Part shown: one piece after another, positions 49,610-57,033 of the stretch
Numbering within the stretch: position 1 is the stretch's first letter
Layout: each line of letters begins with the position of its first letter
Assembly (NCBI GenBank): GCA_965214945.1
Contig: OZ244029.1
Location: 2,728,001 to 2,792,000 of the forward strand
Direction of reading: 5' to 3'
From: JAAXHB01 sp965214945
GTDB lineage: Bacteria; Actinomycetota; Acidimicrobiia; Acidimicrobiales; Aldehydirespiratoraceae
Length of the DNA: 64,000 nucleotides
Notes under the pieces: generated by a model
Databases searched by the model: none
Seen by the model: only the letters and a program-made list of their open reading frames with translations
Told to the model about the DNA's origin: nothing
Translations under genes and position numbers: made by a program

Positions 49610-50089
49610 TCAGTCCCGCGGGTCCAGCTCTACTTGGAAGATGGCCTCGACTTCCGTCGAGGCGCCCAGGGGCAGCTCGACCACCCCGATAGCGGAGCGG
49701 GCGTGGCGGCCAGCCCGGCCGAACACTTCGATCATCAGGTCGCTGGCCCCGTTCATCACCTGCGGCTGCGCGTTGAAGCCGGGATCGCTGGCCACGTAGC
49801 CGGTGAGTCGCACCACCCGCACTACCCGGTCGAGCGTGCCGAGATGCTGGTGCACCGATGCGAGGATGGCCGCGGCCGCGCCTCGGGCGCTGGCCTGGCC
49901 GGTCTCGATATCCATACCCTCGCCGAGATGGCCGACATGAGTGATCCCTCCCCCGCCTTCGGCCAGCGCTATCGAGCCGGACACATACACGAGGTCGCCG
50001 ACAGCGGCGACGGTGTCGAAGTTGCCGGCCCTCAGCAACGGCACGTCCAGATCAACTCCGGCGTCTCGAGCGGCCTGCTCATATCCCAT
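49610..50089 (-). CDS. RidA/YjgF-family protein (second)
   Basis: 159 residues. TVAAVGDLVYVSGSIAL, AAAAILASVHQHLGTLDRVVRVVRLTGYV, NGASDLMIEVFG and HARSAIGVVELPLG; the Arg of HAR is kept. It closely parallels the RidA at 12535, sharing the 150-160 residue subgroup layout. AGGAGG precedes ATG 50089; a longer frame to 50341 would overlap the divergent SDR gene. Probably first gene of the large minus-strand operon. Confidence 0.85.
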   Translation of the reverse strand: MGYEQAARDAGVDLDVPLLRAGNFDTVAAVGDLVYVSGSIALAEGGGGITHVGHLGEGMDIETGQASARGAAAAILASVHQHLGTLDRVVRVVRLTGYVASDPGFNAQPQVMNGASDLMIEVFGRAGRHARSAIGVVELPLGASTEVEAIFQVELDPRD

Positions 50090-50132
50090 TTCAGCCTCCT
50101 CGTCGATCGGCGCCTCAGTATTCTGTACCTGA

Positions 50133-50903
50133 ATGGACTTGGGACTGCAAGACCGGCGGGCAATCGTCTTCGGCTCCACCTCAGGTCTGGGCCGCAGTAT
50201 CGCCGAGGCTCTAGCCGGTGAAGGAGCCCATGTCGCCGTAACGGGCCGTCGTTCGGGCTTGGCCGAACAGATCGCGGCTTCGCTGCCGGGCGCGGTAGCC
50301 GTTTGTGGTGACATAACCGAGCCGAGCCGTGCCGAAGCCATCGTTCACGAGGCCGCCGCGGAGCTGGGCGGTCTCGACATCTGCGTGGTGAACACCGGGG
50401 GCGGGCGTCCGGGCGGCATAGCTGAGATGTCTGCCGATGACGAGCAGGCAGCTTATGAGGCCATGCTACGACCGGCTCTGGCCATCTCTCGGGCCGCTGC
50501 CGGTCACCTGCGCGTAAGCGGCGACGGCCGCCTCGTCTATCTCACAGCCCGAACGGTGGTGGAGGCCTCCCCGGAGCTGGCCCTGTCGGGCGTGTTCCGC
50601 AGCGGTGTCGCAGCCGCGGCGCGGTCGCTAGCCCTCGAGCTGGCTCCCGATGTGCTGGTCAACGTGGTGGTGCCCGGTCAGTTCTCCACGCCGGGTTTAG
50701 AGCGTTTCCAGGTGGCTGTGGCTCAGGCCGAGCAAATCTCTATGGACGCGGTCCGCCGTCGGCAGGCCGAGGCCATCCCGATGCGCCGCTTCGGCCGCCC
50801 CGAAGAGCTGGGGTCGGTGGTGGCCTTCCTGTGCAGCGCCCGCGCCAGTTTCGTCACCGGCTCGGTGATCCGGGTGGACGGCGGAGCGGTCAGGGGCTAC
50901 TGA
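50133..50903 (+). CDS. SDR-family protein with altered catalytic motif
   Basis: 256 residues. Cofactor motif VFGSTSGLGRSIAEALAGEGAHV and LDICVVNTGGGRPGG are normal. Where classical SDRs have YxxxK this reads LALSGVFRSGVAAAARSLA, so Tyr is absent and Lys is replaced by Arg in the simplest alignment. The C-terminus VAFLCSARASFVTGSVIRVDGGAVRGY is typical. Such atypical members exist in catabolic clusters; they may bind cofactor with another chemistry. Divergent from the RidA gene, 43 bp apart; the gap contains AGTATTCTGTACC. The 136 bp after it show nothing recognisable. Confidence 0.85.
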   Translation: MDLGLQDRRAIVFGSTSGLGRSIAEALAGEGAHVAVTGRRSGLAEQIAASLPGAVAVCGDITEPSRAEAIVHEAAAELGGLDICVVNTGGGRPGGIAEMSADDEQAAYEAMLRPALAISRAAAGHLRVSGDGRLVYLTARTVVEASPELALSGVFRSGVAAAARSLALELAPDVLVNVVVPGQFSTPGLERFQVAVAQAEQISMDAVRRRQAEAIPMRRFGRPEELGSVVAFLCSARASFVTGSVIRVDGGAVRGY

Positions 50904-51039
50904 CCGCTCCGCCGGTCGCCTAGCACGACATCAAGGCGCCGACCGGGGTCGGACAGGCCATCCACTCTGCCAACGACGGTGCCCGGTGGCTGACGAGGTT
51001 GCAGTGTTCCCGGCCGATGGGAGTGACCGCCGGTACTTG

Positions 51040-51348
51040 TCAACAGTCGGCCAGCGCCGCAAGCGCCTCGCAGATCAGAGTTCGCCGTGCCGCGACGGCA
51101 CCAATCCGACTCGCCAGAACCGCCTTGCGAACTGGCCGCAGGTTGTCGAAAGAGGCAGCACAGTCATACGGCAAGCCTTCGGCTGGACCTAGTGGTACCT
51201 CCGTTGGGATGCCTCTCACCGTCCGAGAAACGGGGGCCACGACAATCCAGCGCAGCAGCGGTATGACCTCGCTGCGGGTCACCACCAGCACAGGCCGGCG
51301 CTTGTCCAAAGCCTGAGCCCACCAGATTTCGCCCTGGGCCGGGGTCAC
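51040..51348 (-). CDS. MazF/PemK-type endoribonuclease toxin
   Basis: 102 residues. Family landmarks: QGEIWWAQALDKRRPVLVVTR at the N-terminus, PVSRTVRGIPTEVPLG in the centre and DNLRPVRKAVLASRIG near the end, with the Arg and Thr/Ser expected at the RNase site. GTG 51348 overlaps the antitoxin stop as GTGA. Cleaves RNA when the antitoxin is degraded. Confidence 0.9.
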   Translation of the reverse strand: MTPAQGEIWWAQALDKRRPVLVVTRSEVIPLLRWIVVAPVSRTVRGIPTEVPLGPAEGLPYDCAASFDNLRPVRKAVLASRIGAVAARRTLICEALAALADC

Positions 51349-51593
51349 CAGGGCTCAGCCGAGATCATCGCAGCGGTGTCGTCGTTTGTCCATCCGACCT
51401 CTTCGTCGGTCTGGGGGTGGTTCCGGTACCCCTGGACGATCGCCTCGCCGATCATGCGCCGCCTATGCCCGTCGATCAGCAGCTGAAGGCCGCTGCGCAC
51501 AGCATCAGAACGAGACTTGAAGACACCCTCAGCGACCAGCCCGTCAACCCTGGACTCCAAGTCGGCGCTAATCCGGGTCACGATCTGTGGCAT
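51345..51593 (-). CDS. Ribbon-helix-helix antitoxin of the MazF partner
   Basis: 82 residues. PQIVTRISADLESRVDGLVAEGVFKSRSDAVRSGLQLLID is a ribbon-helix-helix DNA-binding domain (ParD/CopG style). The C-terminal part (GYRNHPQTDEEVGWTNDDTAAM) is acidic and should wrap the toxin. It precedes the toxin and has an inverted repeat 15 bp upstream of its start, consistent with autorepression. Confidence 0.88.
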   Translation of the reverse strand: MPQIVTRISADLESRVDGLVAEGVFKSRSDAVRSGLQLLIDGHRRRMIGEAIVQGYRNHPQTDEEVGWTNDDTAAMISAEPW

Positions 51594-51600
51594 ACGATTA

Positions 51601-51623
51601 GCATAGCAGTATGCATAGCATAC
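51601..51623. promoter_or_regulatory. Operator-like repeats upstream of the toxin-antitoxin pair
   Basis: GTATGC-ATA-GCATAC (51609-51623) is a perfect inverted repeat; GCATAGCA also occurs as a direct repeat at 51601-51608 and 51613-51620 (12-bp period), and TATGCATA (51610-51617) is a palindrome. Position directly before the antitoxin ATG fits binding by ribbon-helix-helix dimers. The rest of the gap 51624-51775 holds two small GC hairpins of the type GCCGCAAACGGC. Confidence 0.65.
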
Positions 51624-51775
51624 CTGTCCGCTTCGCTGACGTCAGTGAGAGCTGCAGCTCGTTGGATGTCAAACTGTCCATCGCTCGCGGGATAATGTGC
51701 TGTGACCGTCACCGCCGCAAACGGCGCAACTGACTTGCACGGCACAGCCGCAAAGGGCTGCGAAATGGCGAAAGC

Positions 51776-52744
51776 ATGAGTTCTCCGCCGCCACAGGGCG
51801 TCACCTCCACGGACTCTGGGGCATTGCGGCGCGGTGTGTGGCTCTATCCCGGCGTTGACGCCACTGATCTGGTCGAGGCTGTGGTCGCAGCCGAGGAACT
51901 GGGCCTCGATGAGGTATGGGTGGCCGACGAAGGCGTAGCCCGCGACCCCTTGGTCGTGCTGGCCGCGGCTGCGGCGCTAACCTCGCGCATCCGGCTCGCG
52001 GTGGGCGTCACCTCACCGCTGTTACGCCACCCCGCGGCGATATCAGCAGCGGCGGCCACTTTGGACGAGCTGAGCGACGGGCGGGCCGTGCTCGGGTTGG
52101 GCGTAGGCGGGCACCAGGCCCTCGGACCGCTTGGAATGACCGCCGGCCGCCCCGTCAAAGTGCTTGCCGATGCCATCGCCTGGGCCCGGACCGTGCTGGG
52201 TCAACCACACCGGGGTGGCCCCGACACAACCAACCGCCTGACCGCCTCCGGCTTGGACGCCACCGACACGACCGCCAGCCTCATCACCCCCGACGCCGAG
52301 GCTGACAACGCCCGTGCTGACGACGATGCCAGCTGTGACCGAGCCAGCTGGAACCGGCCCGATCATGCCGTAGCGCCGCGCTCGGTGCCGATCTGGGTGG
52401 GCGCCCGAGGGCCGCAGCTGGTGCGGCTGGCGGCACGAAGAGCCGACGGCGTATTCGTGTCGGGCTGCACTAGGGCCCAGCACCGCCGCATCGTCAGAGA
52501 TGTGCGAGAAGTCGACGCAACCACCTCCGGCGTCACCGCTGTAGCCCTCTACCAGTCGGTCAGCGACCGCGACCGGCGCAGCTCGGTGTGCGGCTGGAAT
52601 GAGGCGACATCTGTGTTGAAGGCCGAAACGGCACAGCTTGCTCCTGCGAGCGTGGGTATCAATCTCGTGGACTTGACCGAGCCGGGCTCCGATCCCGTCG
52701 CCTTGGTGGAACGGGCATCGGAGGTGCTGAACCGGCTGAGATAA
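51776..52744 (+). CDS. LLM-class flavin/F420-dependent oxidoreductase
   Basis: 322 residues. Luciferase-like barrel: LVEAVVAAEELGLDEVWVADEGVARDPLVVLAAAAALTSRIRLAVGVTSPLLRHPAA, TLDELSDGRAVLGLGVGGH, and VPIWVGARGPQLVRLAARRADGVFVSG. Closest in style to F420-dependent methylene-tetrahydromethanopterin-reductase-like enzymes. A Thr/Asp/Ala-rich insertion (about 150-185) lies between the halves. ATG 51776 has only a weak AAAG upstream. Stands alone between the toxin-antitoxin pair and a convergent small gene. Confidence 0.86.
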   Translation: MSSPPPQGVTSTDSGALRRGVWLYPGVDATDLVEAVVAAEELGLDEVWVADEGVARDPLVVLAAAAALTSRIRLAVGVTSPLLRHPAAISAAAATLDELSDGRAVLGLGVGGHQALGPLGMTAGRPVKVLADAIAWARTVLGQPHRGGPDTTNRLTASGLDATDTTASLITPDAEADNARADDDASCDRASWNRPDHAVAPRSVPIWVGARGPQLVRLAARRADGVFVSGCTRAQHRRIVRDVREVDATTSGVTAVALYQSVSDRDRRSSVCGWNEATSVLKAETAQLAPASVGINLVDLTEPGSDPVALVERASEVLNRLR

Positions 52745-52786
52745 GCCGCGGCATCTGGGCCACCCGATACGACCCGCACATAACAA

Positions 52787-52903
52787 CCACCTGGCGACCC
52801 TCGGCCACCACCCGCCACCGGGCACACTAGCTGTCGCGCTGGCGACGAAGTCCCTGCACTGGCGACCCCTGGCCACCCGTCGACGGGCACACTAGCTATC
52901 GCG
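52787..52903. repeat. Degenerate ~50-bp direct repeat overlapping a gene end
   Basis: CGGGCACACTAGCTGTCGCG (52819-52838) and CGGGCACACTAGCTATCGCG (52884-52903) match at 19 of 20; preceding CTGGCGACCC..GGCCACC also repeats (52791- and 52860-). The second copy includes the last codons (RDS) and stop of the minus-strand gene at 52892. This accounts for most of the 147-bp gap. Confidence 0.8.
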
Positions 52904-53194
52904 AACGACGCGGAAGACCCGCATGCCGGGCTGCCGTAACCAGGGGCCCATGGCCTCATCGACGGCTTCGACCTCAGCCGCCGACACCGATTTCCAGGCC
53001 TCCATAGATTTCCATCGGATCACGGCGTGCACTCGGCCCGGGTCTCCGTCTTCCACCCACATCTGTTTGCCCGCAAACCCAGCCCGGGTCTCCAGAAAGC
53101 GGCTCCAGTGTCGTTCTTCCACCTCAAGCCAGCTGTCGCGCTCTTCGGGGGTCACCTCAAAGGTGAGCCACTCGATCACCTCGATCGCATCCAT
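52892..53194 (-). CDS. Small ABM-fold (TIGR03792-like) protein
   Basis: 100 residues from ATG 53194: IEWLTFEVTPEERDSWLEVEERHW, FLETRAGFAGKQMWVEDGDP and VHAVIRWKSMEAWKSVSA resemble the dimeric alpha-beta-barrel proteins annotated as TIGR03792 or antibiotic-biosynthesis-monooxygenase-like. Function unknown. It lies 50 bp downstream of the MFS gene in the same direction. An ATG or GTG further upstream (to 53248) would extend into that gene. Confidence 0.68.
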   Translation of the reverse strand: MDAIEVIEWLTFEVTPEERDSWLEVEERHWSRFLETRAGFAGKQMWVEDGDPGRVHAVIRWKSMEAWKSVSAAEVEAVDEAMGPWLRQPGMRVFRVVRDS

Positions 53195-53244
53195 CGCCTT
53201 GGTGTAACAGCAAGAGTCGGCGGGCATGCAGTCAATTGGGACGG

Positions 53245-54489
53245 TCACCGTGTGGACTTCGAGACCATGCGCTCGAGTCGGCGCCGGCCGAGATCGGCCG
53301 CGACCGCGCCGAGCAGGGCGAAGGCCGCCATAGTGACGAACCCGACCCCGTAGGACACTCCCTCCACCAGCCGCCCGAAGACGAAGGGACCCACCACCCC
53401 GCCCACGTTGAGGCCACCAGAGGTCATGCCGGTGGCTGCGCCGGGGGAGTCACGGTAGGCCCGGACGACGGTGTGAACGATCAGCCCGGTCCACGCCCAG
53501 CCCAGCCCCAGAGCGAACAGGGCCCCCAGCGGCAGCAGGATCTTCGACCCGGTGGCCACGGCCAGATAGCCGATGGTGCTGACGGCCAGCATCCCCGAGA
53601 CGATCTTGAGGTGACCGTGCTCGAGGCGGTCGGCCAGATATCCGGCACCGATGCGGGTTGCGATGACGCTGCCGCTGGCCACCGACAGCAGGATCCCGGC
53701 AAGGCCCTCGGCGATCCCGGCCTCGGTGGCGGCCAACACGAAGAACGCGGCCATCACCGTGCAGGCCGCCGATCCCAGCGCCGCGGCCAGGCCGATCAGG
53801 TTCAGCGGGCCGTAGTCGATGTCGCTGAGGCCGCGGGCGGCTCCCTCTGAGCGGATCATCTGCTTAGGCAGGGCCTGATATGAGGGCGCAAGCACGAATC
53901 CGATCAGGGGCATCACCGCCGCGATCGCGAAGGCCCAGCGCCACCCCAGAGTGAGGCCGATGGCGGGCACCGCCAGCCCGGCCAGGAACACCGAACCGGG
54001 TATGGCCGCGGCCTGGATGCCGAAGGCGAGTCCGTGGCGGTGCGCCGGCACTCCCCGAGCCACCATCGTCTTGGTGCCGGGGCCGATGACGGTCAAGCCC
54101 ACGGCCCCGATGGCCAGCCCGGCGAGCAGAGCCCAGTATGAGCTGATGACGGCGATGACCAGCACTGACGCCCCGGTCAGGATGTTGCCCACGTGCAGAG
54201 ACCGCTGGGGGCCGAGCCGGTCGGTGAGAGTTCCGGCGTGGGGGGAGGTCACGGCAGCCAGCAGGAAGAAAAAGGCCACGGCGTCGCCGAGCCGGGCCTC
54301 GCTGAACTCGAGGTCGGCCCGCATGGTCACCGCCAGCGCCCCCAGCGCGAACGCCGGTGTCATGGCTGCGATCTGCGATGACACGGCCGAGGCCATGGCC
54401 GTCAGCGGACGTGTCCGCTCCCCGATGCTGTTACCACCCGATCCGGCATCACCCGATCTAGGGCTCGGTGCCGGATCGTGGGCGGTCAC
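53245..54489 (-). CDS. MFS transporter
   Basis: 414 residues, about 12 membrane segments: AMASAVSSQIAAMTPAFALGALAVTM, GTLTDRLGPQRSLHVGNIL, MVARGVPAHRHGLAFGIQAAAIPGSVFLAG, and second-half RIGAGYLADRLEHGHLKIVSG. Resembles the 24458 protein (similar AGLAVPAIGLTLGWRWAF segment), so they are paralogues. GTG 54489 overlaps the LLM gene stop as GTGA; the two are coupled. Confidence 0.86.
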   Translation of the reverse strand: MTAHDPAPSPRSGDAGSGGNSIGERTRPLTAMASAVSSQIAAMTPAFALGALAVTMRADLEFSEARLGDAVAFFFLLAAVTSPHAGTLTDRLGPQRSLHVGNILTGASVLVIAVISSYWALLAGLAIGAVGLTVIGPGTKTMVARGVPAHRHGLAFGIQAAAIPGSVFLAGLAVPAIGLTLGWRWAFAIAAVMPLIGFVLAPSYQALPKQMIRSEGAARGLSDIDYGPLNLIGLAAALGSAACTVMAAFFVLAATEAGIAEGLAGILLSVASGSVIATRIGAGYLADRLEHGHLKIVSGMLAVSTIGYLAVATGSKILLPLGALFALGLGWAWTGLIVHTVVRAYRDSPGAATGMTSGGLNVGGVVGPFVFGRLVEGVSYGVGFVTMAAFALLGAVAADLGRRRLERMVSKSTR

Positions 54490-55475
54490 CGGCGAATGTC
54501 GAAAGTTGGCATCGCGCCGAAGGCATCCTGCAGCAACGCCCCGGCCCGGGCGATGCCGACGGTGTCGGCCGGGTCGTGCATGTTGAAGATCAGCCCGTCG
54601 AGCCCGGCGTCGAACAGCGCCTGGATCTGGGCCACTACCCCGTCGGCATCGCCTTCGATGACATAGCCCAGGTACTTGTCCAGTCCCATGTTGCGGGCGG
54701 CTCGCAGGTCGGCGCCGATCCGTGCAGCCTCGGCGGCGGTATCGGCCAGCACCAGCGCCCCGAGTCGGGTTCGAGTGATCTCGGCCGGGTCGCGGCCCGC
54801 TCTGCGGCAGTGCTCGTCGAGGACGGCCAGCTTGTGGCGTACAGTCTCGGCGTCGCCGAAGATGTTGCAGGCGTCACCGTGGCGCGCCACGATCTCCAAG
54901 GTGCGGCGCTCGCCGCCGCCTCCTATGAGGATCGGGGGGCCGCCCGGCGTCAAGGGCCGGGGCATGTTCAGGGCCCGGTCGACCTGGTAGTGGGAACCGG
55001 CGAAGACAGCCTCGCCGCCGGTGAACATGGCCCGGCAGATCTGGGCCGCCTCGGCGAGCCGGTCCATGCGCTCACCAACCGGCGGGAACGCGTAGCCGTA
55101 AGCGGTGTGCTCGGCCTCGAACCAGGCCGCGCCCAGCCCGCAGACGGCCCGGCCGCCGGAGACGACGTCGAGGGTCGTCACCATCTTGGCCAGCAGAGCA
55201 GGGTTGCGGTAGGTGACGCCGGTGACGAGCGTCCCGACCCGAGCCGATCGGGTGCGGGCCGCGATCCCGGCCAGCAGCGTGTAAGCCTCCAGCATCGGCT
55301 CGCTGGCCTGGCCCACTGCCGGGATCTGGTGGAAGTGGTCCATGACCCACAGCGAGTCGAAGCCGCTGTCCTCGGCTGCAGCCGCCGTGGCGATGATGGC
55401 GTCGAACAGGTCGGCGTCGTCAACTCCGGGGTAAGTGAAGCTGGGGATCTGGAACCCGAATCGGGTGAGGGTCAT
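54486..55475 (-). CDS. LLM-class F420-type oxidoreductase
   Basis: 329 residues. RFGFQIPSFTYPGVDDADLFD, AAAAEDSGFDSLWVMDHFHQI, RVGTLVTGVTYRNPALLAKMVTTLDVVSGGRAVCGLGAAWF and GGPPILIGGGGERRTLEIVARHGDACN are characteristic of the F420-dependent subfamily (the HFHQ and LGAAWF segments). ATG 55475 has GAAAGG upstream. A GTATACAAT box is 70 bp upstream in the divergent promoter; coupled to an MFS transporter, so an operon of oxidoreductase plus exporter. Confidence 0.9.
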   Translation of the reverse strand: MTLTRFGFQIPSFTYPGVDDADLFDAIIATAAAAEDSGFDSLWVMDHFHQIPAVGQASEPMLEAYTLLAGIAARTRSARVGTLVTGVTYRNPALLAKMVTTLDVVSGGRAVCGLGAAWFEAEHTAYGYAFPPVGERMDRLAEAAQICRAMFTGGEAVFAGSHYQVDRALNMPRPLTPGGPPILIGGGGERRTLEIVARHGDACNIFGDAETVRHKLAVLDEHCRRAGRDPAEITRTRLGALVLADTAAEAARIGADLRAARNMGLDKYLGYVIEGDADGVVAQIQALFDAGLDGLIFNMHDPADTVGIARAGALLQDAFGAMPTFDIRR

Positions 55476-55544
55476 GCGCGCGCCTTTCAGTGGCCAGTCT
55501 TGTCTGTGGCCCGGTTTTGCGGACAGGCTTACGGGTACAAGGTC

Positions 55545-55554
55545 TGTATACAAT
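55545..55554. promoter_or_regulatory. TGTATACAAT box in a divergent promoter
   Basis: TGTATACAATACG lies between the LLM gene (minus) and the NTF2-like gene (plus). GTAT-ACA-ATAC is also a short inverted repeat. The site shares nine bases with 19248 and 24407. If TACAAT acts as a -10 element, transcription would begin close to the TTG at 55562, giving a nearly leaderless mRNA. Confidence 0.5.
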
Positions 55555-55561
55555 ACGGGCC

Positions 55562-56092
55562 TTGCCCGGTCCCAAAGACGAGCGGCCACAGGATCAGCGG
55601 TCTCAGCAGGATCTGCGGTCTCTGCGTGAGTGGGTCGACCGCTTCTCGGGCTACGTCGCCAACCTCGAGTTCGAGTCGGCGGCCGCCATGATGGATCCCG
55701 ACGTGGTGAGCTTCAGCACCTTCCGCGACGTCGTGACCGGCATCGACCAGTTCGTCGAAGGCCAGTGGCGCAAGGTGTGGCCGACGATCGACAGCTTCCG
55801 CCTAGAAAGTGAGAACATGCGCGTCACCGTGTCGCCGGACCGGCGCATGGCCGCGGTGGCGGTCACTTGGACGTCCACAGGGTTCACCGAGGAGCAGGAG
55901 CCCTTCGACCGGCCCGGACGGTGCACATTCGTGCTGGCCCGCGACAGCGTCCGCGGCAACTGGTACGGGGTGCAGGGCCATTTCTCGCTTTACCGTGGCG
56001 TACCCCAGCAATCCTTCGGCCGCAGGGATATCCCCGCGGGCGGCCGACGGGGAGTGCGGCCGACGGGGGCTCAGTCAATGAGCCCCCTGTGA
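55562..56092 (+). CDS. NTF2-like/SnoaL-fold protein
   Basis: About 176 residues from TTG 55562. LREWVDRFSGYVANLEFESAAAMMDPDVVSFSTF, then GIDQFVEGQWRKVWPTI, VTVSPDRRMAAVAVTWTS and RCTFVLARD...WYGVQGHFSLYRG follow the NTF2-like barrel of steroid isomerases, dehydratases and SnoaL cyclases. Start is uncertain: the frame extends to GTG 55490, but that would place the GTATAC box inside the gene and sits 15 bp from the divergent start. It ends 22 bp inside the convergent ornithine-cyclodeaminase-like gene. Confidence 0.7.
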   Translation: MPGPKDERPQDQRSQQDLRSLREWVDRFSGYVANLEFESAAAMMDPDVVSFSTFRDVVTGIDQFVEGQWRKVWPTIDSFRLESENMRVTVSPDRRMAAVAVTWTSTGFTEEQEPFDRPGRCTFVLARDSVRGNWYGVQGHFSLYRGVPQQSFGRRDIPAGGRRGVRPTGAQSMSPL

Positions 56093-57003
56093 CGCTGGTA
56101 GACGAGAGTGGCTGCTACCACGTCTTGAAGGGCGACACCCTGGGATTCGAAGAGCACGATCTGTGAGCCCGGCTCGGGCGGGCTCACCCGGCCGACCACC
56201 ACGTCAGCCAGATCGAAGAGGTCGACCCAGTCGAACACGCCGTCGGCGGCGGCCCCGATCAGGTCGCCGGCCTCGGTGCGGGCTCCCTGCGCGCTGTCGC
56301 TCACAACGAAGCCAGCTCGCTGAACTGTGGCAGCGTCCACCTCGCGTCTATCGGCCTTGGTCGAGCCGACCGCGCAGACCAGCGCCCCTGGATCGAGGCG
56401 GCGCCCGTCGAACACAGGCTGGTAGCTGGCCGTCACCGTCACGACTACTCCGGCTCCGTCGACAGCCTCGTCGGCGCCGACGGCCCGCGCCGGTATGCCG
56501 CTGCGCTGAGCCCAGCAGGCGAGGGCACCGACCTTGGCCGGGTTGCGGCCGCTAAGCCTCAGTTCTTCGACGTCGAGTTCTTGCGCCAGCGCCAGAACAT
56601 GAGGCTTGGACTGGGCACCGGTTCCGAACAAGGCGCAGACGCCGGATTCCGGAGGCTTCAAGCAACGGATAGCCACAGCCGTGGCGGCAGCGGTGCGCGT
56701 CGCCGTCAGCCCGGCGCCGTCAAAAGTCGCCAACAGCCCCCCTTCAGGGCTGAACAGCGCCACGAGGAAAGAGAACCCGTCGGGATGGGTGAGATACAGC
56801 TTGCCCCCGCCGACCTGATGGCGGGGCCACGAGGCGGCCATCGCGCTGGCCATGAGCTCCTTGCCGCCGGCGCGGACTCTCACCGTGGTGTGGGCCCGGC
56901 CCTCGCCCAGGTCGCGCCAGGCCTGCTCCAGCCAGTCGGTGGTGGTGGCCAGGTCGCACAGCTCGGCGATCTGCCTGTCGTCGAAGTGAAGATGGCCGCC
57001 CAA
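56071..57003 (-). CDS. Ornithine cyclodeaminase/mu-crystallin family protein
   Basis: 310 residues. RAHTTVRVRAGGKELMASAMAASW, FDGAGLTATRTAAATAVAIRCLK (the substrate-binding Arg-Thr region), the NAD(P) segment CALFGTGAQSKPHVLALAQE, VVVTVTASYQPVFDGRRLDPGALVCAVGS. Members make proline from ornithine, or act as ketimine reductases or amino-acid dehydrogenases; context does not select one. TTG 57003 is supported by AGGAGG seven bases upstream and the absence of other starts. Confidence 0.87.
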   Translation of the reverse strand: MGGHLHFDDRQIAELCDLATTTDWLEQAWRDLGEGRAHTTVRVRAGGKELMASAMAASWPRHQVGGGKLYLTHPDGFSFLVALFSPEGGLLATFDGAGLTATRTAAATAVAIRCLKPPESGVCALFGTGAQSKPHVLALAQELDVEELRLSGRNPAKVGALACWAQRSGIPARAVGADEAVDGAGVVVTVTASYQPVFDGRRLDPGALVCAVGSTKADRREVDAATVQRAGFVVSDSAQGARTEAGDLIGAAADGVFDWVDLFDLADVVVGRVSPPEPGSQIVLFESQGVALQDVVAATLVYQRHRGLID

Positions 57004-57033
57004 TAGAGCCTCCTGGCAGGTCTCCTGCGCGGT

